Below, piece by piece: positions 16,726 to 25,525 of a DNA stretch of 64,000 nucleotides. Source of the DNA: Anaerovirgula multivorans. GTDB lineage: Bacteria > Bacillota > Clostridia > Peptostreptococcales > Natronincolaceae. How positions within the stretch are numbered: position 1 is the first letter of the stretch; every line of letters begins with the position of its first letter. The stretch lies in the NCBI RefSeq assembly GCF_900188145.1, contig NZ_FZOJ01000007.1, positions 1-64,000 of the forward strand, written 5' to 3'. The notes beneath the pieces were generated by a model. It made no database searches and was not told where the DNA came from. It saw only the letters and a program-made list of their open reading frames with translations. Position numbers and translations under genes: made by a program.

Positions 16726-17817
16726 TCAATCCAATTGAAAAAACTGAGGATCTATTTTTTTAATTTGAGCATAGTATTTCTTACTATTACCTCTATAAGG
16801 AATAGATTTGCCAAAATATAAAATTTCTAGAGTTTTTCTCGTTTGATTTCCTACACAGTTTTTTTGATGGACAGTGCACTCCATACAAGTATTTATTGTC
16901 TCTATCAAACTCTCCTTTAACTTATCTGGATTACAGGATATTCCTTTACATAAAGGAATATGCCATTCTTCCTCCGTAATAAATTTTTCCCTTTTCTGAG
17001 CTTCTTGCAAATACCGATTAAGCCAGCGGATTGTACATTCCTCTTCACTACATCCAGCACACTCTTTATTGCTTTGATATACTCTGGCCAACGCTTCTTG
17101 TACTCTTTTTGTATTTAAATATAACTCTGAAGCTGCTTTTTTATAGGGTGTGTCTTCTAAGGAAGATCGTTTTCGAATATTATTTATCATCCATAAAACA
17201 ATGGTAGTAAGAATTACTAAAAATATGCTTATACTTGGTATTGTCATCAATTCCTGTGGTACCGTTTCTTTAAGACCTAGTAGTCCAAATAAAATAAATA
17301 CAGAGGCTGAAGCTATTTTCAAAGCAACTTCTGGTACCTTTTTACCTAGCATACTTCCTATAAAAACACCCATAGCACTAGTAACTATCATGCCTCCCAC
17401 AGTTCCTAGTAATATAAATAGAGGGTAGTTAGCCTGAGATGCTAAGGTAATTACAGTTAATTGTGTCTTGTCCCCAATTTCTCCCATAAAAAAGGCCGAT
17501 GCAACGGTTAATATAGGCCCAAATCTAGAGGATCTAGTTTCCTCCTCCTCATTATCTTCGATTTTTAGAGACCATAAGCCAAAGCCAATAAAGGCAAGGG
17601 CTGCCAACAATTTTATTGTATGAATAGGAATTACATTGGTTAAGTATGTGCCTAACAGTGCTGCTAGTCCATGATTAAGCGCTGCACCTATAAAAACTCC
17701 TAAAAGAACTTTGCCCAGAGAATATTTAGTGGCAAAGGCCATAGCCAGCATTTGGGTTTTATCTCCCATTTCAGCCATAATGATAAAGAGAAATGCTTGA
17801 ATTGTTTCATAAACCAT
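16726..17817 (-). CDS. TMEM165/GDT1-family cation transporter with Cys-rich tail
   Basis: Two copies of the family signature ExGDKTQ are seen, AEMGDKTQ near residue 15 and GEIGDKTQ near residue 111, within about seven membrane helices ending near residue 210. Family members export Mn(II) or exchange cations. The soluble C-terminal 150 residues are unusual: CAGCSEEEC and CMECTVHQKNC give two cysteine clusters that could bind metal. The ATG at 17817 follows AGGAGC; the open frame goes seven codons further without support. A manganese riboswitch lies directly upstream, which supports Mn efflux. A paralogue with the same arrangement is at 52736. Confidence 0.88.
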   Translation of the reverse strand: MVYETIQAFLFIIMAEMGDKTQMLAMAFATKYSLGKVLLGVFIGAALNHGLAALLGTYLTNVIPIHTIKLLAALAFIGFGLWSLKIEDNEEEETRSSRFGPILTVASAFFMGEIGDKTQLTVITLASQANYPLFILLGTVGGMIVTSAMGVFIGSMLGKKVPEVALKIASASVFILFGLLGLKETVPQELMTIPSISIFLVILTTIVLWMINNIRKRSSLEDTPYKKAASELYLNTKRVQEALARVYQSNKECAGCSEEECTIRWLNRYLQEAQKREKFITEEEWHIPLCKGISCNPDKLKESLIETINTCMECTVHQKNCVGNQTRKTLEILYFGKSIPYRGNSKKYYAQIKKIDPQFFQLD

Positions 17818-17873
17818 GAAAACGCTCCTTTCTTGCAATACTGTATCTTAGTTTTCAAAATTTAAAACAAAAA

Positions 17874-18030
17874 AGCGAAACTTTTATGCTTAATAAACTA
17901 GTATTAGAATAATACTGGTTCATTAAACGTAAAAGTCTCGCTCCTTTAGATAATCTAAAGTGAATAGCACCAGACCAAAGGTCAGTATGTTGATCCTATC
18001 CGTAGTTACACTACAGCTACTCCCTTTTTC
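17874..18030 (-). ncRNA. yybP-ykoY manganese riboswitch with terminator
   Basis: Minus strand: AAAGGGAGTAGCTGTAG opens the aptamer near 18030, with GGATAGGATCAACATACTGACC in the interior (split over the J and P4 region) and TAAAGGAGCGAGACTT at its end. The conserved GGGAGTAGC block is diagnostic. A terminator follows (GCGAAACTTTTA and TAAAAGTCTCGC arms, 17874-17943) with TTTTTTG. Manganese binding should prevent termination and allow expression of the transporter. Confidence 0.85.
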
Positions 18031-18068
18031 GTTTGCAAATGTATGTTTATTCAATTTTGATAAATATT

Positions 18069-18097
18069 ATTTTAACATAGGTTATGGTAGTTTTCAA
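18069..18097 (-). promoter_or_regulatory. promoter of the first manganese riboswitch unit
   Basis: On the minus strand TTGAAA (18097-18092) and TAAAAT (18074-18069) are 17 bases apart, about 35 bases before the aptamer. Confidence 0.55.
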
Positions 18098-18158
18098 GGT
18101 AAAATATCCTTTTTTATTCTGTAATTTAATACTATCAAGCATATCTCCTAACACACCT

Positions 18159-18872
18159 TTAACCTAAATATGCTTCTTTCACCATATTATTCTGCAGTAG
18201 TTCTTCTCCTGTTCCCGTAAGAACAATGCTTCCAGTTTGAAGTACATATCCCCTGTGGGCAATTTTTAATGCTTTATGTGCATTTTGTTCAACCAATAGT
18301 ATGGTTATTCCTTCTGAATTTAATTTTTGGATAGATTGGAAGATCAACTCAACTAATAGCGGTGCCAAACCCATTGAAGGCTCATCTAATAAAAGTAGCG
18401 ATGGTTCACTCATAAGGGCTCGACCCATTGCCAGCATCTGTTGTTCTCCTCCACTTAAGGTACCACCCTTTTGTTTCCGCCTCTCTTGCAATCTAGGAAA
18501 CAGTTCAAAGGCATAATCCATATTTTTCTTTGTCTTATTTATATCTTTAAAACGAAACCCACCCATTTCAAGGTTTTCCTCTACAGTCATTCTTGGGAAT
18601 ATTTTTCTTCCCTCTGGTACATGGGCAATACCACCTTCTGCAACCAGATGTGAAGGAATACGACTAATAACTTTTTCTTTTAAAATCACTTCTCCCTTTG
18701 CAGGCTTTAAAAGGGATGAAATTGTTTTTAATGTGGTGGTCTTACCTGCCCCATTACTACCTATCAATGAAACAATTTCACCTTCCTTCACCTCAAAAGA
18801 GATATTCTTTAAAGCATGTATTTGACCATAATAAGTATCTACATTATTTATTTCAAGTATTGTCTTGTTCAT
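18159..18872 (-). CDS. livF: branched-chain amino acid ABC transporter, ATPase LivF
   Basis: The 237-residue ATPase has Walker A GSNGAGKTT, signature LSGGEQQML and Walker B LLLLDEPSMGL. The short length, the HVPEGRKIFPRMTVEENLEMG segment and the position at the end of the operon mark LivF. It powers uptake together with LivG. It is the last gene of livKHMGF, starting 15 bases after livG. Confidence 0.92.
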   Translation of the reverse strand: MNKTILEINNVDTYYGQIHALKNISFEVKEGEIVSLIGSNGAGKTTTLKTISSLLKPAKGEVILKEKVISRIPSHLVAEGGIAHVPEGRKIFPRMTVEENLEMGGFRFKDINKTKKNMDYAFELFPRLQERRKQKGGTLSGGEQQMLAMGRALMSEPSLLLLDEPSMGLAPLLVELIFQSIQKLNSEGITILLVEQNAHKALKIAHRGYVLQTGSIVLTGTGEELLQNNMVKEAYLG

Positions 18873-18887
18873 ACAATTACCCTCTCC

Positions 18888-19670
18888 TTATGCTACTGCA
18901 TCTGTTGTAGTGTCATCACCAAGATATGCCTTTATTACTTCTGGATTATTCTTTATTTCATCAGGGGTTCCCTCTGCAATTTTAACACCATAATTGATTA
19001 CTGTGATCTTATCTGAAAGTCCCATAACTAGTTTCATATCATGTTCTATCAAAAGGATAGAGTGTCCAAGTTCATCCCGTATTTTTATAATAAAGTTCTT
19101 CATAGCTTCAGTCTCTTTTGGGTTTAGTCCTGCAGCTGGTTCATCAAGTAATAAGAGTTTAGGCTTGATAGCAAGTGCACGGGCTATTTCCAGCAGCCTT
19201 TGTTCTCCATAGGGCAGATTTTTGGCAAGTTCATTATCCTTCCCCTCTAAACCTACATAGTTAAGAAGCTCCATAGCTCTTTCGTATGCTTCCTTCTCTT
19301 CTCTCTTTAACCGTTTAGTATTTAATACAATATCAAATAGATTTGAAGATAAATGAAGGTGCATACCTACAAGTATATTCTCTACCGTTAACATATCAGG
19401 AAATAATCTTATGTTTTGAAAGGTACGAGCCATTCTATAAGCTGCTACCTTTTCAGGATTGAGGTCCTTAAGATTGTGTCCACCAAATGTAATTGTTCCA
19501 ACATGATCAGGATAATATCCACTAATAACATTAAAAAAAGTAGTTTTGCCTGCACCATTAGGACCAATTACACTGACAATTTGCTTATCCTCCATTTGGA
19601 AATCAATATTATTAACAGCTACCAGCCCTCCAAAAGTTTTTGTCAGTCCCTTTACATCTAGCAATGCCAT
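18888..19670 (-). CDS. livG: branched-chain amino acid ABC transporter, ATPase LivG
   Basis: Walker A GPNGAGKTT, a signature of the LivG type (NLPYGEQRLLEIARALA) and Walker B LLLLDEPAAGLN are all intact. The MARTFQNIRLFPDMLTVENILVGMH segment and the 260-residue length fit LivG. It lies 11 bases after livM. Cytoplasmic face of the membrane, paired with LivF. Confidence 0.92.
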   Translation of the reverse strand: MALLDVKGLTKTFGGLVAVNNIDFQMEDKQIVSVIGPNGAGKTTFFNVISGYYPDHVGTITFGGHNLKDLNPEKVAAYRMARTFQNIRLFPDMLTVENILVGMHLHLSSNLFDIVLNTKRLKREEKEAYERAMELLNYVGLEGKDNELAKNLPYGEQRLLEIARALAIKPKLLLLDEPAAGLNPKETEAMKNFIIKIRDELGHSILLIEHDMKLVMGLSDKITVINYGVKIAEGTPDEIKNNPEVIKAYLGDDTTTDAVA

Positions 19671-19681
19671 ATTATACCCTC

Positions 19682-20950
19682 CTATTCTACAAATACATCT
19701 TTTTTATTCTCAGTTTTCTTTAATTTTTTCACATGCTTCTTTATATATTCCATCGTCCTCTTTGCCGGCAGAAATCCCTGAGGTCTAAATATACACATAA
19801 GAACTAAAATTAAACCAAAAACTAGTCTTTCGTATTTTGCTGGATCCAATTGGGAAGGAATATTTATAATGCCTGCAACAGTAAGCTGTCTTAAAAAATT
19901 TGAAAACTCCTTCAAGATATGAAGCTGAAGAACAACCACCGCCAATGCTCCAATGATAACACCAGATATATTACCCATCCCTCCCATAATCACCATGGCT
20001 AGGATTCCTATGGATTCCATGAAACCAAAGCTTGAAGGATCTATAAAACTCTGCTTGGCGGCGAACAAAACCCCCATCATTCCAGCAAATGCAGCTCCTA
20101 TTGAAAAAGCTAGAAGTTTCATCTTTACTATCGGTATACCCATTGTTCTGGCAGCCAGCTCGTCTTCCCGGATAGCCGTCCATGCTCTTCCCACACGGGA
20201 ATTGTTCAGTCTGTTGGCAGCAATAATTGTCAAGCCTAACAGAACCAATACGATAAAGTAATAATGAATCGTTTGATTTAAAACAATCCCGAAAAACGCT
20301 GGCGGCTGAACTGGTGTGATTCCCTTTGGTCCATTTGTAAAATTGATTGGTTTATCCAAGTTGTTTAGTACAATTCGAATGATTTCTGCGAAGCCTAATG
20401 TTACGATAGCAAGGTAATCGCCCCTTAACCTAAGTACTGGTAATCCTAATAGAAACCCTACGAATCCTGATACAACCATCCCAATAATTAAAAACAACCA
20501 GAACCAGTTGCCTGATATAGGAAATTTCAGAATGGCAGGAGAGATGAAATTGTTGGCCTGAGATGTGGCAAAAATAGCGTATGTGTATGCACCCACCGCA
20601 TAAAACCCCACATAACCTAGGTTAAGCAAGCCCGTAAACCCTACCACCACATTTAAACCAATAGCAAGAATAGCGTAAATCCCTATCTGGGTAATGACAT
20701 CTAAATAATAACTATTGGCAAACCCTACTAAAGGTATTATAACGATTAAATCCACTATGGCAATGATGGCTTTAATTTTAGTGTTCAATTTATTCGACTG
20801 ATGAAGTAAAAATAATGATAGTAAAAATAGGATAAAGGCAATACCATTACCATTAAAAACATACAACAATATAGGTGATAAGAAGATAATTCCTAATTGA
20901 ATGATTTCTCTTTTTATATATTCATGAAAAAGTTTTGAGATATTTTCCAT
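19682..20950 (-). CDS. livM: branched-chain amino acid ABC transporter, permease LivM
   Basis: About ten to eleven membrane segments and the LivM landmarks (GLNVVVGFTGLLNLGYVGFYAVGAY, LRLRGDYLAIVTLGFAEI, GRAWTAIREDELAARTMGI) are visible. At 422 residues it is longer than average because of extra N-terminal hydrophobic segments. It starts three bases after livH stops, in the order livK-H-M-G-F. Confidence 0.92.
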   Translation of the reverse strand: MENISKLFHEYIKREIIQLGIIFLSPILLYVFNGNGIAFILFLLSLFLLHQSNKLNTKIKAIIAIVDLIVIIPLVGFANSYYLDVITQIGIYAILAIGLNVVVGFTGLLNLGYVGFYAVGAYTYAIFATSQANNFISPAILKFPISGNWFWLFLIIGMVVSGFVGFLLGLPVLRLRGDYLAIVTLGFAEIIRIVLNNLDKPINFTNGPKGITPVQPPAFFGIVLNQTIHYYFIVLVLLGLTIIAANRLNNSRVGRAWTAIREDELAARTMGIPIVKMKLLAFSIGAAFAGMMGVLFAAKQSFIDPSSFGFMESIGILAMVIMGGMGNISGVIIGALAVVVLQLHILKEFSNFLRQLTVAGIINIPSQLDPAKYERLVFGLILVLMCIFRPQGFLPAKRTMEYIKKHVKKLKKTENKKDVFVE

Positions 20951-20953
20951 GTT

Positions 20954-21913
20954 CTACACCTTCTCTCTAACTGTTTTTCCTAGAAGCCCGCTGGGTTTAA
21001 AAATCAGTATGATAATGAGTATTGCAAAAGCAAAAACGTCCTTATACTCAGCACCAAGAACACCATTAGTAAGTATTCCTAGAAACCCTGCCCCGAAGAC
21101 CTCCAAAAGACCCAATAATATGCCTCCTAGCATCGCACCAGGTATACTTCCAATTCCTCCAAAAACCGCTGCTGTAAAAGCCTTCATTCCAATAATGAAA
21201 CCTACGTAGGGATGTATTAAAGCATACTGTACCGAAAAAAGAGTTCCTGCAGCTCCTCCTAGTCCTGCACCAATAAGAAATGTCAGCGAAATGATAGAGT
21301 TCACATTAATAGCCATTAATGATGCAGTGTCACGATCCTGTGCTACAGCCCTCATAGCTTTCCCCAACCTATGCTTGTTTACGAATAGATTCAGAGAAAC
21401 CATAATTATTATTGCTATAATCATTATATAAATAACCTTTACAGGCATTTTTAAGGTATTTGTAATATTTATACTTGTAGTGAAAAGTGTAGGAGTGGAA
21501 AGATAAAAAGCATTTTTCCACAAACCCTCTACCAGCCTTACTGCATCCTGCAGAAAAAATGAAACCCCTATTGCAGATATAAAAGCCACCAATTTCGGTG
21601 CGCTTCGTACTGGTTTATAGGCAACACGTTCAATAAATACTCCAAGAGCTCCACTGAATACCATAGCGATGATTATTGCAATAAGAAGAGCTAACGGTGC
21701 TGGTATTTTTTCAAGGTATCCTGCACTTTGCATAAATAAAAGTACTTCTGTTCCAGCAAAAGCTCCTACCATAAATATTTCACTGTGAGCAAAGTTAATA
21801 AATTCAAGAATTCCATATACCATTGTGTATCCTAATGCGACGATAGCATAAACAAAGCCAAGCGTTAATCCGTCTATTAATAACTGTGGTATCATTCCAG
21901 TCATTTCTTCCAT
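20954..21913 (-). CDS. livH: branched-chain amino acid ABC transporter, permease LivH
   Basis: The 319-residue permease has eight or so membrane segments and the LivH motifs LTLGFVYAIVALGYTMVYGILEFINFAHSE and GKAMRAVAQDRDTASLMAIN. It follows livK by 79 bases, a gap in which a short stem could separate binding-protein expression from the rest. Confidence 0.92.
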   Translation of the reverse strand: MEEMTGMIPQLLIDGLTLGFVYAIVALGYTMVYGILEFINFAHSEIFMVGAFAGTEVLLFMQSAGYLEKIPAPLALLIAIIIAMVFSGALGVFIERVAYKPVRSAPKLVAFISAIGVSFFLQDAVRLVEGLWKNAFYLSTPTLFTTSINITNTLKMPVKVIYIMIIAIIIMVSLNLFVNKHRLGKAMRAVAQDRDTASLMAINVNSIISLTFLIGAGLGGAAGTLFSVQYALIHPYVGFIIGMKAFTAAVFGGIGSIPGAMLGGILLGLLEVFGAGFLGILTNGVLGAEYKDVFAFAILIIILIFKPSGLLGKTVREKV

Positions 21914-21992
21914 ATGCAGACAACCTTTCTGTATTGTGATAAAAGAGAGAGAAGAAATATTTCAATATTTCCTCTCCTTCTATAAATTACTA

Positions 21993-23207
21993 TTACTTTA
22001 AGTAGCTTTTTGCAGAAATCTCTTTAGCAACACTTGCTGGATATTTAGCTTCTTCGAAGGATAAAACATAAATATTGGCTTCTGTATTATCTCCTATTTG
22101 GTTAAAGGTAACATTAGTGGCAAGTCCCTTAAATCCATTTGTGGCGCGTACAGCAGCAACAATTCCCTCTCTAGTTGGCTTTTCTCCACCCTTCTCTTTT
22201 ATTGCGGCTACAATACCATTCAAAGTAACATTCATGGCATCATACCCATAGGAAGAGTATGCTTCTGGAGCTTTGTTAAACATTTTCGTATAATTTTCAA
22301 CAAATACTTTTCCTTCTGGTGTTCCTGAAATATCAGCAGCTAAGGACGTGTAGAACATACCAATTGCTGCTTCACCTGCAATTTTAATCACTTCACCTGA
22401 ATCCATTCCATCAGGACCAATAAACTTTACTTCGATTTCCTTTTCCTTCAACTGTTTTAATACTAATGAACCTTCAGGATATATACCACCAAAATAGACT
22501 GCTTCTGCTTTTGATACCCTTATTTTTTCCAACACTGCACTAAAATCAGATTCTCCAGGGGTAATTCCTTCATAACCTAATACTTCTCCTCCGATGTTTT
22601 CAAACTGCTTCTTGAATTCATCTGCTACCCCTTGCCCATATGTGGTTTTATCCTGTAGAATAAAAACTGTTTTAGCATTTAATTCATTGTAGAGATAATC
22701 AGCACCTGCAGGACCCTGAGCATCATCTCTAGCACAGATACGATTTACATTTTCAAGTCCTCTGTCTGTCACATCATTAGCAGTGTTTGCAGGAGATACC
22801 ATAACCAAATTGCCTTTAGCATATACTTCTGATGACGGTATGGCAACACCAGAATTCCAATGACCCACTACAGCCAACAAATCATTGTCCATAATTAATT
22901 TCTGAGCTACTGCAACTCCAATTTTGGGGTCAGCCTGATCATCTTGAGGTGCAAATTGAAGCTCAAAGCCTAATTCTTTGAACTCTGCTACTCTTTCTTC
23001 AAGTGCCAATTGGGCTCCATTTTTGATGGACTCCCCAACTGCTGCCTGTGAACCAGATAATGGAGTTACTGAGGCAACTTTAATTATATTAGTTTCTTCA
23101 CCATTAGTTCCAGTATCAGCTGCCTTTGTAGCGCCTGCACATCCTACTACAGAAAGCATAATTAAAGCTACTAAAACAATCAAACTAATCTTTTTCATTT
23201 TCATCAT
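21993..23207 (-). CDS. livK: branched-chain amino acid binding lipoprotein LivK
   Basis: A lipoprotein signal peptide with lipobox VVGC (Cys23) precedes a Leu/Ile/Val-binding fold (VTPLSGSQAAVGESIKNGAQLALE, QDDQADPKIGVAVAQKLI, VGHWNSGVAIPSSEVYAK, YSSYGYDAMNVTLNGI). It captures amino acids outside the membrane for LivHMGF. The substrate class is inferred from the family; amides or other amino acids are possible. ATG 23207 follows AGGGGAG. It heads the operon behind a structured leader with a terminator. Confidence 0.92.
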   Translation of the reverse strand: MMKMKKISLIVLVALIMLSVVGCAGATKAADTGTNGEETNIIKVASVTPLSGSQAAVGESIKNGAQLALEERVAEFKELGFELQFAPQDDQADPKIGVAVAQKLIMDNDLLAVVGHWNSGVAIPSSEVYAKGNLVMVSPANTANDVTDRGLENVNRICARDDAQGPAGADYLYNELNAKTVFILQDKTTYGQGVADEFKKQFENIGGEVLGYEGITPGESDFSAVLEKIRVSKAEAVYFGGIYPEGSLVLKQLKEKEIEVKFIGPDGMDSGEVIKIAGEAAIGMFYTSLAADISGTPEGKVFVENYTKMFNKAPEAYSSYGYDAMNVTLNGIVAAIKEKGGEKPTREGIVAAVRATNGFKGLATNVTFNQIGDNTEANIYVLSFEEAKYPASVAKEISAKSYLK

Positions 23208-23370
23208 TTACACTCCCCTAACATTTTATTTTGTATTACATTAAACACTAAATTTTAAGTAGAACCCGAAATCTATTCATGTAATTTATAAAGAATAAAT
23301 CATAGCAAAAACATATTCCTCAGCAAAATATAATTATATCTTTGAATAACATTACTTTTCTAAACAAAAA

Positions 23371-23558
23371 AAGTCTTCCCATTACAATAATAGTAATGAG
23401 AAGACTTCGTTGCCTTCTTAAAATGCTCTATTGATCGCTTTCATCAAGGTGAAACCATCATGGGAAGACTCCATCGCCTTCTGGAAACGCTTGATGAACT
23501 GCTATCACTAAGCTAGTACTTACTGTCCAATATTTATTTTTATGAAATAGCTAATTCA
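23371..23558 (-). ncRNA. uncharacterised structured leader of the liv operon with terminator
   Basis: The leader carries two imperfect tandem units sharing GAAGGC-RAYGRAG-UCUUC, at 23456-23497 and 23396-23436. TTCATCAAG pairs with CTTGATGAA (9 bp) to enclose the first unit. The second unit runs into an intrinsic terminator (AAGTCTTCTCATTAC with GTAATGGGAAGACTT, 23407-23371, then seven T). The terminator 3' arm is also complementary over 11 bases to the first unit's AGTCTTCCCAT. I could not match it to a T-box, glycine, lysine, THF, fluoride or guanidine riboswitch. Expression of livKHMGF is probably attenuated here. Confidence 0.6.
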
Positions 23559-23566
23559 TATAAAAT

Positions 23567-23595
23567 ATAATAATATATTAGAAATATTATGTCAA
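23567..23595 (-). promoter_or_regulatory. promoter of the liv operon
   Basis: On the minus strand TTGACA (23595-23590) and TATTAT (23572-23567) are 17 bases apart, a strong sigma-A promoter. It gives a 5' leader of about 350 nt before livK. Confidence 0.75.
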
Positions 23596-23638
23596 GTTAA
23601 AAAGTTCAAACTTTTTAGTTTTTTTTAATGAGATTATT

Positions 23639-23676
23639 TAATCAAACCCAGCACAAAGATGTACTGGGCTTGATTA
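23639..23676 (-). terminator. stem-loop after the MATE gene
   Basis: AATCAA-CCCAG and CTGGG-TTGATT arms form a stem on either strand, about 30 bases after the MATE stop. A second small dyad (ACTCCAT and GATGGAGT, 23695-23716) overlaps the stop codon. Confidence 0.55.
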
Positions 23677-23706
23677 GAAGTTGAACTATGCTAACTCCAT
23701 TTAATA

Positions 23707-25086
23707 TTAGATGGAGTGTATATCTTTATTCACAAGTTTGTAAGATTGTCTCCGCAATAAAACCATAAACCAAGCAGCTAATACAATTCCCTTCGATATA
23801 CTCGTCATACTAATACTCCACCATACTCCATTTAGACCTAAGAAAGTGCTTGACGAAAGGATTAGAGCAAGAGGTATTCTGAGGCCATTAAACAAAATCC
23901 CTATAATAGAAGGCGGTACAGTTCTTCCTAATCCATTAAAGGCTCCAGAGGTGGCAATTTCAATACACATAAAGAGTTGGGATAAACCTAAAATTCGTAA
24001 ATACACTACACCATAAGCTATCGCTTCTGCTTCCGGAAGAAAGAAGCTAAATATCGGCCCAGCACCAAATATCAATAAACAGGTTGCGCCTATACCAATG
24101 ATCCCAACAATTCGTAATGCTACATAGTATCCCTGCTGAATTCGATCCCACTTATGAGCTCCATAATTTTGTCCTATAAATGCACTAATCGCCGTTGAAA
24201 AACCTCCTGCTGTCATCCATGAAATTGCTTCAATTTGGGATCCTACTTTTTGAACAGCAATTGGTATTGCCCCCCACTGAGCAATAATTCTTGCAATGAT
24301 CATTGAAAAAACAGTAAAAAGTCCACTCTGTATAGCCACTGGTAATCCTAGTTTCACTATGCTTTTCATATGAACCAAATCTGGTGTTCTAAGCAGATAG
24401 ATTCCAGAAAAAATTTCTCCCTTAGCTTTAATAATATTGTACACAAAACAAAAGGTTACGATAGATTGTGCTATCACTGTTGCTAATGCAGCTCCCTTTA
24501 CTCCCAAAGCTGGAAACGGGCCTAATCCAAGGATCATCATAGGATCGAGGATCATGTTCACTATTAATCCAATAACATTGAGTTTAAATGGTATCCTGCT
24601 GTTTCCATATCCATTTAAAATTCCAGTAAGTACTGGATTAATGAAATAGAAAATCATTCCAAATGATACAATAACTAAATAAGATATAGCCATTTCTGTT
24701 ATTTCCATATCCCCTAGATTAAAAAAACCAATTAAAGGGTTTCTAAATACTATGAGACTGGTTCCATAAAGAACAGCCAAAGCTATTATTAACTGAAGAG
24801 TATGCCGAATATAGCGTTTAGCTTCCTTAAAATCTTCCCTTCCAACAGACTGAGCTACGCCTACTTCAGCTCCAATTTTAGGAATAAGAATAAATGCAAA
24901 TGCTAACCAAGTATAAAAACCTGCTGTTCCTACAGCTGCTACTGCACTACTTCCTACCCTGCCAATCCAGATCATATCTGTCATATTGTAGGCCATTTGG
25001 ACAAAAGATGTTCCCATAATAGGTAAGGCCAATCTTATTAAGGCTTGCGAAATATTACCTTCTATCAACTGATTAATTTTTCTCAC
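23707..25086 (-). CDS. MATE-family multidrug exporter
   Basis: The 459-residue protein has twelve hydrophobic segments and the MATE repeats: LALPIMGTSFVQMAYNMTDMIWIGRVGSSAVAAVG in the first half and KLGLPVAIQSGLFTVFSM in the second. MATE proteins export cationic compounds using H+ or Na+. The substrate is unknown. It is a single gene, with a divergent M15 peptidase gene on the other side of a 440-base gap. Confidence 0.9.
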   Translation of the reverse strand: MRKINQLIEGNISQALIRLALPIMGTSFVQMAYNMTDMIWIGRVGSSAVAAVGTAGFYTWLAFAFILIPKIGAEVGVAQSVGREDFKEAKRYIRHTLQLIIALAVLYGTSLIVFRNPLIGFFNLGDMEITEMAISYLVIVSFGMIFYFINPVLTGILNGYGNSRIPFKLNVIGLIVNMILDPMMILGLGPFPALGVKGAALATVIAQSIVTFCFVYNIIKAKGEIFSGIYLLRTPDLVHMKSIVKLGLPVAIQSGLFTVFSMIIARIIAQWGAIPIAVQKVGSQIEAISWMTAGGFSTAISAFIGQNYGAHKWDRIQQGYYVALRIVGIIGIGATCLLIFGAGPIFSFFLPEAEAIAYGVVYLRILGLSQLFMCIEIATSGAFNGLGRTVPPSIIGILFNGLRIPLALILSSSTFLGLNGVWWSISMTSISKGIVLAAWFMVLLRRQSYKLVNKDIHSI

Positions 25087-25525
25087 TGGAAACCCGACTC
25101 CCTTCTATCCAATAAAATAAGATCTATCTTTTTGTACATTACTATTCTGCATTAGTTTTATAAGCCTTTAATATTATACAGTACAATAATATTTCCTTCA
25201 AGCTGATTTTTTTTTAAAAAATATCTCCTAATGGGTCGTAATAACTTCATCTATTTATCCTATTTTTTATTTAATTGCATTTCTCTCCTAATTGATGCTC
25301 TTAATTCTATATATCTATAGCCTAGTAATTCGGTGCCTCTTGATATATTGATCATTCTAAGGCATTAGATCATCTATATTTGTCACCTTCATGATCTGCC
25401 AAAGGCATCATCCCACAAGGCTAAAATTTAAAATATTAGGAAAAAAATTAAAGGAATTGAATAGTATTTAAATAGATGATATTAATAGTGAAAAATAGAA
25501 GAAAATCTTAAAAAGCAGGTGGGTA
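25087..25525 (+). other. divergent intergenic region
   Basis: This AT-rich gap must contain the promoters of the MATE gene (minus) and the M15 peptidase gene (plus). I see no ORF, repeat or clear riboswitch. TTGAATAGTATTTAAATAG near 25457 is a possible but weak promoter. Confidence 0.4.

Noticed and set aside
23396..23497. fluoride riboswitch because of GGCGATGGAG in the liv leader
   Set aside because: The downstream conserved parts of the crcB motif are absent, the motif is repeated in tandem, and the gene is an amino-acid transporter.
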